Both the position numbers and the translations under genes were made by a program. Below, in pieces: positions 9,573 to 16,437 of a stretch of 34,228 bases of DNA (position 1 is its first letter; every line of letters starts with the position of its first letter). Origin of the DNA: Gammaproteobacteria bacterium (GTDB lineage: Bacteria > Pseudomonadota > Gammaproteobacteria > Pseudomonadales > Litorivicinaceae); NCBI GenBank assembly GCA_002730235.1, contig PBZS01000008.1:13952-48179 (forward strand). Direction: 5' to 3'. Below the pieces are notes generated by a model that saw only the letters and a list, made by a program, of their open reading frames with translations, made no database searches and was not told the DNA's origin.

Positions 9573-9697
9573 AGTGTTTCAAAGCGAGAAAGACCGGCAG
9601 GTTCTGATTCGGTGCGGCAATAAACACTGCCCGTTTCCGGCAAAAGCTTGCCGAGATTTGCAGTTGCAATTCGTGACACGCGCTACATACTGGATGG

Positions 9698-10756
9698 ATG
9701 CAACTCACGCGCGTTATTTCAATCTTATATATCGGCGTTTGGGCGCCTCTCGCTAGTGGTGCGTTTCCCGGTGGTGGGGTCGCGCTTGTCAATGAAGCGA
9801 CCAGTTGGGTCAGTCAAGAGACTGGCTTGCCGAGCGGTGTGATACAGATGTCAGCGCCCGATCGACGAGTTCCTATTAAGCACTGTGAAAAGACTTTGAA
9901 GTTTAGGTTCCCATTCAAAGGAAACCAACGGACTATTGAGGCCGTTTGCCAGGAACCCTCATGGAAACGATTCATTCGTGTCAAAGTCAATGCAAATACA
10001 GAGGTAGTAGCAGCAGCACAAGACTTGCCACATGGACATATTTTAAATGCGTCAGACTTGAAGCTTGTCCCCTATTTGATGAGTATCGACGGAAGCTATG
10101 CGGATCCCAACGTTCTCGTCGGTTTAAAATTAGTTAGCCCCATAAATACAGATACCATCATCGATCAAAGTATGGTGATTAACCAGATGGCCGTATTTAC
10201 AACAAACCGAACGTATGAAGCTGGTGAATTAATTGAACGAACCGGCTTAACTCGTGTTGAAACAGAAAATCCGCCAGAAAATGCCCTCACCAAGTGGCCC
10301 ACGGGTGTGATTACGGCGTCAGATTATCTTGAGGCCAACCAGACGCTATCAAAATCAAACATTGAACAATCCGAATACGTTGTTGTCGCCTCTACGAATA
10401 TTATCAGGGGTCAGGTAATTAACCGGAACTTAATCATTAGAACTCTTCAGCGCAAAAAGCAAATCGGAACTCAAACGTTATCAATGCTTGAGGAGGCCAT
10501 CGGTCTAGAGGCGACACGCACTATTCGATCTGGAACCACTTTATCCGTGTCAGACGTAGCGGCTGCGGATCTAGTCCGTAAAGGTGAAAAAGTAACGCTA
10601 GTGGTGACACGGGGCGCCTTAACTATCACAGTCGATACAATCGCAATGGAGGACGGAAAAATTGGTGAACAGGTTGAGCTAACCAACGCCGAGTCAGGAA
10701 AAGTTATCCGGGGGATAGTGTCAGGCCGTCATCAAGCGAGGGGAATAGGCCCTTAA
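9698..10756 (+). CDS. flgA: Flagella basal body P-ring formation chaperone FlgA
   Basis: 352 aa with signal peptide; AAQDLPHGHILNASDLK and C-term VRKGEKVTLVVTRGALTITVDTIAMEDGKIGEQVELTNAESGKVIRGIVSG (SAF/FlgA C-terminal signature); divergent from flgB and upstream of flgM. Confidence 0.92.
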   Translation: MQLTRVISILYIGVWAPLASGAFPGGGVALVNEATSWVSQETGLPSGVIQMSAPDRRVPIKHCEKTLKFRFPFKGNQRTIEAVCQEPSWKRFIRVKVNANTEVVAAAQDLPHGHILNASDLKLVPYLMSIDGSYADPNVLVGLKLVSPINTDTIIDQSMVINQMAVFTTNRTYEAGELIERTGLTRVETENPPENALTKWPTGVITASDYLEANQTLSKSNIEQSEYVVVASTNIIRGQVINRNLIIRTLQRKKQIGTQTLSMLEEAIGLEATRTIRSGTTLSVSDVAAADLVRKGEKVTLVVTRGALTITVDTIAMEDGKIGEQVELTNAESGKVIRGIVSGRHQARGIGP

Positions 10757-10789
10757 ATGAACCCGAGTTATTTTTTTTAAAAAAAATGT

Positions 10790-10816
10790 TAAAGTTTTCA
10801 TTAGTGAAGCCGATTC
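10790..10816 (+). promoter_or_regulatory. Sigma-28 (FliA) promoter upstream of flgM
   Basis: TAAA-N15-GCCGATTC, exact spacing of TAAA-N15-GCCGATAA, 38 bp upstream of the flgM ATG. Confidence 0.85.
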
Positions 10817-10854
10817 TTTGATCGTATAGGAATTCCGACAGTGAGGAGACGGAT

Positions 10855-11148
10855 ATGGCAGATTCAGTTACAGGAGTAGGAGGGCGTCCGCTTACTTCGA
10901 TTAAATCAGAACAACCAAAGGGAGACGTGGCTGGTGTTCGTTCCGACAATAACGAGGCTTCGGTAAACGTCGAAAAGCCGGATACAGATCGTGTCGAACT
11001 AAGTACTGCAGCCCAAACTGAGCTCGATAAGGCCGGCTTTGATGCAGAGAAAGTTGAGCGTATCAAGCAAGCACTAGCTGACGGAAACTATCCAATTGAT
11101 ACGCGTCGGATCGCTGAAGGATTCTCTGATATCGAAAAACTGCTCTAG
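10855..11148 (+). CDS. flgM: Anti-sigma-28 factor FlgM
   Basis: 97 aa; DRVELSTAAQTELDKAGFDAEKVERIKQALADGNYPIDTRRIAEGFSDIEKLL matches FlgM C-terminal region; sigma-28 promoter upstream, flgN downstream. Confidence 0.93.
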   Translation: MADSVTGVGGRPLTSIKSEQPKGDVAGVRSDNNEASVNVEKPDTDRVELSTAAQTELDKAGFDAEKVERIKQALADGNYPIDTRRIAEGFSDIEKLL

Positions 11149-11156
11149 GGAGTGAA

Positions 11157-11582
11157 ATGCACCTGCCGGACCTGCAAGTTCTCTTTAATTCGGTAAAGCG
11201 TTTGGACTCGCTCCTCACAGATGAGTATGAAGCGCTTAAAACCCAAAAGCTTGATGCGTTCGAGGCCTTGCAGCAGGAAAAGATACCCCTACTCCAGGCC
11301 CTCTCTTCAAGTGGTATCGTACAAAATCCTGATCAACCAAAAGATCCATCGCGGCTTGAAGATCTTGCTAAGAATCCGCTATGGGACGACATCACCGACG
11401 TTTTAGAACGATGCAAGAAGTCTCATCAACGAAATGAACTTTTAATCTCCAAGCAGCTAGACGCTATAAAAGGCGCACTTTCAACACTTCAAAATCAAGA
11501 TCCTGCCGGCTCTTTAGAGCTCTACACAAAACTCGGGCACGTAAAATCCTCCCGACGTTCGATCCTGTCGGACGATGCGTGA
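11157..11582 (+). CDS. flgN: Flagellar export chaperone FlgN-like protein
   Basis: 141-aa helical protein immediately downstream of flgM (LDSLLTDEYEALKTQKLDAFEALQQEKIPLLQAL...); identity from synteny and FlgN-like pattern. Confidence 0.82.
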   Translation: MHLPDLQVLFNSVKRLDSLLTDEYEALKTQKLDAFEALQQEKIPLLQALSSSGIVQNPDQPKDPSRLEDLAKNPLWDDITDVLERCKKSHQRNELLISKQLDAIKGALSTLQNQDPAGSLELYTKLGHVKSSRRSILSDDA

Positions 11583-12135
11583 TTTCCATAATACACAAGC
11601 CAGTGGGCTACCCCGCATCTCAATTGCGGTATTCGGGATGTTCCTGGCAATTGCGTTACTCAACCTAAGCCAAACGAGTCTGAGGCAATGGGCTCCTCGA
11701 CCAAACATCGAGTGCGATAATGGAGAAACGGTTCACCGCTATGCAGAAGTGAATGCAACTCGAGTAAATATCAGAGACCTGCCCACTGTCTTCTCAAACG
11801 TTTTGACACAAAAATCGGCTCCAGATCGGATAACTGTTGTTTGTGAATTTGGAGTCTGGTCACGGATTGAACTCCTTGACCTTGGACCCGAAACCTGGAT
11901 TTCAATGGGGCTTATTACCCTGGTTGCGAAGCAACCGCTCACGCCTCGCATGAGGTTCGTCTACTTGGGCCTCCTAGTTATTGGGGCAATGGGTCTTTTG
12001 ATCGCTTTATACCGACCAGGTTGGATCGCTAAAACCATCGATTTGTTGCTACAAACCCAAGACCTGCCAGCACACGCCAAACCGTTGATTTCTGTCGTAC
12101 CCCAGTACCATCCCATTAGGGACAGAAAGAGTTAA
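11575..12135 (+). CDS. Uncharacterised membrane protein: TM, SH3b-like periplasmic segment, TM
   Basis: 186 aa; TM1 ISIAVFGMFLAIALLNL; SH3b-like ATRVNIRDLPTVFSNVLTQ...CEFGVWSRIELLDLGPETWISMGLI; TM2 VYLGLLVIGAMGLLIALY; overlaps flgN by 8 nt. Confidence 0.65.
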   Translation: MRDFHNTQASGLPRISIAVFGMFLAIALLNLSQTSLRQWAPRPNIECDNGETVHRYAEVNATRVNIRDLPTVFSNVLTQKSAPDRITVVCEFGVWSRIELLDLGPETWISMGLITLVAKQPLTPRMRFVYLGLLVIGAMGLLIALYRPGWIAKTIDLLLQTQDLPAHAKPLISVVPQYHPIRDRKS

Positions 12136-12398
12136 CCATCTGGCTTAAGTCCGTTCATCCAGTAGGCCCATGACAGCATTACAGCAACAGCATGGTAGAG
12201 CTCTTCTGGAATCTCTTCAGAAAGACCAACGTTTGATAGTGCCGCAACCAATTGTGGATCTTCAGCAATAAAAATATCATGCTTTTTTGCTTCCTCGATA
12301 ATCTCAAACGCAAGCTCTCGAGATCCCTTTGCAAGAACAGTCGGTGTCTCTTGTTGGCCATATTCGAGCGCAATGGCCTCTTTTTCGAATCGCTTCAT
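12132..12398 (-). CDS. FlhB C-terminal-domain paralogue (FlhX-type, EscU/YscU family cytoplasmic part only)
   Basis: 88 aa; AIALEYGQQETPTVLAKGSRELAFEIIEEAKKHDIFIAEDPQLVAALSNVGLSEEIPEELYHAVAVMLSWAYWM aligns by eye with FlhB after the cleavage site; no TM domain. Confidence 0.88.
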   Translation of the reverse strand: MKRFEKEAIALEYGQQETPTVLAKGSRELAFEIIEEAKKHDIFIAEDPQLVAALSNVGLSEEIPEELYHAVAVMLSWAYWMNGLKPDG

Positions 12399-14098
12399 GC
12401 TTTAGCGTCCAAATGAGGCATCCCCTCAGACGACAGCTTTTCAAAGCCTGGTCGCGGTGACGCGAAAATCTGCATCGACTTCACACGTAAATCGTGCTCC
12501 ATTAATGCTTCTTTTAAATCCATCTTCGATTTCTTTGCCAACGCTGCAGTTTGCTCTTCTTTGGCCCAAAATGTGAGTTCAACATCTGTTCCCGAAAATG
12601 AAGATTTCATCCAGACCTCACCTAGGCTATCGAGAGATGTATGTAAATTCAGAATCCATAAACGCTTGATCTTGTCCCCGTCGGTGACATTTTTTCTCTC
12701 AAATAACAACTCAACCGGCGGCTGATCACGCAGCAACAATAGGGCTACCAAACCGGATTCACGAATATGTGATTGCGGAAGTGCCTCAATTTGCAGACTC
12801 TCAATCTCCGTAACAAGCCCGGCAATACGCGATGTCAACTCAGATTGTTGCGGAAGAAGCCGCAAAATCTGCCGGAGCCATGGCTTCAGCATACCGCCCC
12901 GAAGAGCCACACCTTCTAGTAAGGCTTTTTCATTACCCAATGCACCAAACTGAATCGCATTCTTGATGAGATCACCCGTAAGCTGATTTGACGGCAAGCG
13001 ATTTGTGTTTAATCTCTTCGCTTCATCGGTCAAGCCGACTGCTATCAAAAAACTCTCAAGACCCTGAGGAGCAAAAAGACTCTGTATCTGGGGTCTCGCC
13101 ATATTACGGGTCAAAATCGCAGCCAAAGCTGCAGATAATCCTGATGTCGAAAGCGCCTGACTAGCTTGTGGCTGCTGCGACAGCTGCGGAACAAAAGCAA
13201 GTCCTTCCTTGGTTTGAATCACGCGCAGTAAAACCTGGCCCTCAGGGAGTTTCATGTGGGACGGCAGCGGAAGCCTATACTGGCCGAGCTGCAATGCCAT
13301 CTTATCACCGCTTGATGCAACTAGCGCTTGCACCACCTCACCTGGCTTCAGACCAAGCTCACCGGCAATTGGCTGACGGATTGGCACACTGGTTGGTAAA
13401 GCGTCAGGTGCTATCGCACGTGGAACAGCTGCGGAAATATCTGGTATCAGCATCGGTTTCTCACCCCCTATAGTCTGTATCGACCGCGCTACTGATTTTG
13501 CCAGCTCTGAGGGTAATTTGGCATACCCTAGTGATTCGCCGGATGAGACCGATGTACCAAGGTATTGGTCAACATTTAAATAATTTACTGCCAATGTCTG
13601 CGACACCTGATGAGCGTCAACTCGGGAGATCGCTTGCAGCAATGGTGGTAGTGGCGATGCTGGAACTTTCCCGACGACTGGAGAAGGCCGTGATGCACTA
13701 AAGTTCATGGGCTCGTTACGCAATACAATCTGCATAGGTTCGGGTCGAGCTACCTGGCCCATCATCACTAATTGCTGATCGGATATCACACGAATGTGTA
13801 AATTTATCTGTGGATTTACCTCCAGAATACGCAAAAGCTCGGGAATTGATGGCACACGAAGTCTGTATTGATTGGGATATACTTGCCCCCAGATGATCGG
13901 TTCCCGCGAAACTGGATCTATGGTGAGAACGGCTGTCTCTGAACGGGTGCGCAAAATCGCGCGTGCTACTGGGTCAGCCAGGGTAATTCGTAGTGTGTGC
14001 GTAAGTTGTCGAGCAGTATTTTCTGAACCAATACCGCCCGGTGCAGCCAAATCCATATCAAGGGTACCGGACCCATCCGGCCTTCTTATCCGATACAT
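12395..14098 (-). CDS. FliK-like hook-length-control domain protein (second FliK paralogue); probable true start ATG at 14056
   Basis: 567 aa; long low-conservation N-term, C-term LWILNLHTSLDSLGEVWMKSSFSGTDVELTFWAKEEQTAALAKKSKMDLKEALMEHDLRVKSMQIF resembles Flg_hook domain. ATG 14056 (MDLAAPGG) directly follows the upstream gene's TGA. Confidence 0.8.
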   Translation of the reverse strand: MYRIRRPDGSGTLDMDLAAPGGIGSENTARQLTHTLRITLADPVARAILRTRSETAVLTIDPVSREPIIWGQVYPNQYRLRVPSIPELLRILEVNPQINLHIRVISDQQLVMMGQVARPEPMQIVLRNEPMNFSASRPSPVVGKVPASPLPPLLQAISRVDAHQVSQTLAVNYLNVDQYLGTSVSSGESLGYAKLPSELAKSVARSIQTIGGEKPMLIPDISAAVPRAIAPDALPTSVPIRQPIAGELGLKPGEVVQALVASSGDKMALQLGQYRLPLPSHMKLPEGQVLLRVIQTKEGLAFVPQLSQQPQASQALSTSGLSAALAAILTRNMARPQIQSLFAPQGLESFLIAVGLTDEAKRLNTNRLPSNQLTGDLIKNAIQFGALGNEKALLEGVALRGGMLKPWLRQILRLLPQQSELTSRIAGLVTEIESLQIEALPQSHIRESGLVALLLLRDQPPVELLFERKNVTDGDKIKRLWILNLHTSLDSLGEVWMKSSFSGTDVELTFWAKEEQTAALAKKSKMDLKEALMEHDLRVKSMQIFASPRPGFEKLSSEGMPHLDAKA

Positions 14099-14537
14099 TC
14101 TTTTTCAGACGGCCCGGCATATTCTTAAAAACCACACGACGAAGATCATCAATATCAGGTACCTTCAACACGACGCCTGCATACATCCAATTTGGATTAT
14201 TGCGACGGAAAGCGTGCGGATTTGCCCTCACAAAGGCTTTTCTTAGCAAATCACGTTGAAGCGGTGAATTGGGCGCAACCTTTCGAATTACCATGTCCAA
14301 CGTTTCGCCCCGACGAACTCGATAAGTTCCTCCGGTCTTTATAGTATCTGGTAAGGTCTGTTTACCGGTTGAAACATCATGCTGAGATGCACTAGGAACT
14401 GGGACTCGCATAATCTCAACATCTTTAATGTCCTTCAATAAACGACTCACGGCCTTGTCTACGGACATATCAGTTGCCGCCACGGACCCAGCGAACACAA
14501 ATGTTACGATTGCTAAACACCAACGCATCATATTCAT
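14058..14537 (-). CDS. Small exported FimV/LysM-like protein
   Basis: 159 aa; signal peptide MMRWCLAIVTFVFAGSVAAT; GGTYRVRRGETLDMVIRKVAPNSPLQRDLLRKAFVRANPHAFRRNNPNWMYAGVVLKVPD resembles the LysM-like region of FimV N-termini. Confidence 0.65.
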   Translation of the reverse strand: MNMMRWCLAIVTFVFAGSVAATDMSVDKAVSRLLKDIKDVEIMRVPVPSASQHDVSTGKQTLPDTIKTGGTYRVRRGETLDMVIRKVAPNSPLQRDLLRKAFVRANPHAFRRNNPNWMYAGVVLKVPDIDDLRRVVFKNMPGRLKKNVSDKKAGWVRYP

Positions 14538-14542
14538 CCTTC

Positions 14543-15679
14543 CTAAAACGGCAGCGCGACTTTACCAGTCGCGTCTGTCAGTTGAGCACCGGCGGCATAT
14601 TGAATGGTCGCTGAATCAGCTTCGACACTTACCACCTGGGCAAGTGATAATTCGGCCAATGTACCAGGTTCTAGCACACGGCTAGGGATTCGCTCTCCAT
14701 CAATAACAAGCAATCGATCACCTGCCGCTAGACCAGCAGTAATCCCACCATCGATTTCGACCCTACCATCCGTTTCAGTAAGTTGAAAATTAACAGGCTG
14801 GCACATCGCGTACTCATCTAAAGTGTTTGCCCAGTCGTTAACTACTGCTTGGATCTGACTCATCATCGCATCAGGCAATTGCTGGCTGGTGTAGGTTACT
14901 GGTCGCAATGGAACACGAATATTTGAAGTGGCTGACCATATGACTTCGCCCGTTTTAACTTTCGTTAGATGAACTGCCATAAACATCCAGTCTTCAGTAA
15001 AAACCGATGGTTTTCCTCGAAAGAATAGACTTACAGGATCTGATCCCGGAACGCGTTTTTTCTTATGATCTTTTGGTTTTGTACCCTTGGTTACGGCGAC
15101 AACCAACTCAAAGCGAGCTGGGTTGGGCCGAATCCCGGATACAAGACTCTGATAATGCCCCGTCTTGTGTAACTGTCCTTTTCCATACCAATAATCTGAT
15201 TCATTAAAATAAGTAAATAATTTGCTGCTTAATAATGACGCGCTCGCAGCCAAAGTTTGATCCAACCCTGTCACAGCGCCCTGTGGCATTTCTGCAGGTA
15301 ATATTCGAACAGTTCGTCGCAGGTGATCATCTTTAATAAAGCACTCGGGCAACAAGCCTTGTTTGTCATTAAGCGCAATTTCAACCCTCGGCTTTTGTAT
15401 CTCGTCAAGATATCTCTGGACTTGGATACCGCGCACTCGCATCGAAGATTGAACCATTAGGCTCTCATGTAATTGCCCCTGAGCATCAAGCCAGGAGGTA
15501 TTTATAACCTTCGATTCTGTTGCTTGCGCCTCTGATACAAGGGCCTCCTTAATTGCAACCAAAGTGGATTGGTCTGAGCTGAAGTCAGGATTCCCAGCAC
15601 CGTGACTACCGGCAACAGATGTTAAAGGGAGTAGCGCACCGGAAAATAACACCCCGATAAACCAATCTAGGCGATTCAT
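14543..15679 (-). CDS. flgT: FlgT-like flagellar assembly (H-ring) protein
   Basis: 378 aa with signal peptide; directly downstream of the FlgP-like gene; C-terminal barrel-like segment GLAAGDRLLVIDGERIPSRVLEPGTLAELSLAQVVSVEADSATIQY as in FlgT C-terminal domains. Confidence 0.75.
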   Translation of the reverse strand: MNRLDWFIGVLFSGALLPLTSVAGSHGAGNPDFSSDQSTLVAIKEALVSEAQATESKVINTSWLDAQGQLHESLMVQSSMRVRGIQVQRYLDEIQKPRVEIALNDKQGLLPECFIKDDHLRRTVRILPAEMPQGAVTGLDQTLAASASLLSSKLFTYFNESDYWYGKGQLHKTGHYQSLVSGIRPNPARFELVVAVTKGTKPKDHKKKRVPGSDPVSLFFRGKPSVFTEDWMFMAVHLTKVKTGEVIWSATSNIRVPLRPVTYTSQQLPDAMMSQIQAVVNDWANTLDEYAMCQPVNFQLTETDGRVEIDGGITAGLAAGDRLLVIDGERIPSRVLEPGTLAELSLAQVVSVEADSATIQYAAGAQLTDATGKVALPF

Positions 15680-15682
15680 CGA

Positions 15683-16186
15683 TTACGACCGGTTACTGGT
15701 GAGAGAGGCCAGATACAGTGCTCGAAGATCATCCACCACGGTTTGATCCAACGACATCGTAGTCTCGTAAGTGTCTTCACCGACGGGCGCGATACTCACC
15801 ACCTTCGCGCCATAAATAACACCCTCGACTTGAGTACGGAACGTATCACTCAAAACAGCCATATCAGCAACAGTGGTTGTTGCGTCAAGGTATTGGCCAT
15901 AGACCTGCTCAGTCAGACCCCGGTATGCGTCAAGCTTAGACGCCCTAATGGCCAACAAACGCTGTTGCGCATCAACATCTGAGGGCTGCACACTGATCAC
16001 TGCATACCCCGTCGAACGAATGGCGCTTCTGCGTTCAACAACAGGAATCACTTTCGTTTCGACTCGTGTTTCAACGGGTGGTTGCATCAGGGCGGCAGTA
16101 TTTTGCCCCGGCGGCGTCATAGTGACGCTACATCCTGAAACCAGCACTACTATTGCTATAGCAGCCAATCTAACCATATTACGCAT
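15683..16186 (-). CDS. flgP: FlgP-like LPP20-family outer-membrane lipoprotein
   Basis: 167 aa; lipobox VLVSGC; STGYAVISVQPSDVDAQQRLLAIRASKLDAYRGLTEQVYGQYLDATTTVADMAVLSDTFRTQVEGVIYGAKV is characteristic of FlgP/LPP20. Confidence 0.85.
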   Translation of the reverse strand: MRNMVRLAAIAIVVLVSGCSVTMTPPGQNTAALMQPPVETRVETKVIPVVERRSAIRSTGYAVISVQPSDVDAQQRLLAIRASKLDAYRGLTEQVYGQYLDATTTVADMAVLSDTFRTQVEGVIYGAKVVSIAPVGEDTYETTMSLDQTVVDDLRALYLASLTSNRS

Positions 16187-16237
16187 GTCGTAATCCTCAA
16201 TTTAAATTGCCGAATTCGGTGTCAATACATCCAATGA

Positions 16238-16253
16238 AGCATGATTGGTGCCA
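16238..16253 (-). promoter_or_regulatory. Sigma-54 promoter candidate for flgP operon
   Basis: Minus-strand TGGCAC-caatc-ATGCT; -24 exact, -12 GC dinucleotide at correct spacing, about 50 bp upstream of flgP ATG. Confidence 0.6.
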
Positions 16254-16278
16254 ATGCATATATTGCCTCTGACAATGT

Positions 16279-16305
16279 ATATCGGCAGATCCTCGAAAAA
16301 TTTTA
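16279..16305 (-). promoter_or_regulatory. Sigma-28 (FliA) promoter candidate upstream of flgP
   Basis: Minus-strand TAAA-N15-GCCGATAT, one mismatch to TAAA-N15-GCCGATAA. Confidence 0.6.
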
Positions 16306-16349
16306 CGACAGGGCGATTAGTTTCCGTTGGCATTGAAAACGGCAAAAGT

Positions 16350-16365
16350 TGGCACTCGTCTTGCA
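16350..16365 (+). promoter_or_regulatory. Sigma-54 promoter for flhA operon
   Basis: Plus-strand TGGCAC-tcgtc-TTGCA, exact match to TGGCAC-N5-TTGCW, about 72 bp upstream of flhA GTG start. Confidence 0.85.
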
Positions 16366-16437
16366 ACCTTATACGAAACACGTACTCATCCATCGTATAT
16401 AGATTTTTAAATAACTGAAAAATAGGGGATTTTTATC

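Noticed and set aside
10771-10786. T8A8 as a Rho-independent terminator for flgA
   Set aside because: No GC-rich stem precedes the T run; position directly upstream of the sigma-28 promoter fits a promoter-associated element better.
10704-11066. 120-aa minus ORF opposite flgM
   Set aside because: Antisense to flgM and its sigma-28 promoter; no support.
13384-13399. TGGCACactggTTGGT within fliK2 (plus) as sigma-54 promoter
   Set aside because: -12 element lacks the GC dinucleotide; antisense inside a coding region with no suitable downstream gene.
13168-14259. Plus-strand ORFs opposite fliK2 and the LysM gene
   Set aside because: Antisense to the operon, no recognisable motifs.
16202-16393. 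63-aa ORF between flgP and flhA (minus)
   Set aside because: It overlaps the divergent promoter region containing two good sigma-54 matches and a sigma-28 match, and shows no recognisable protein features; likely spurious.
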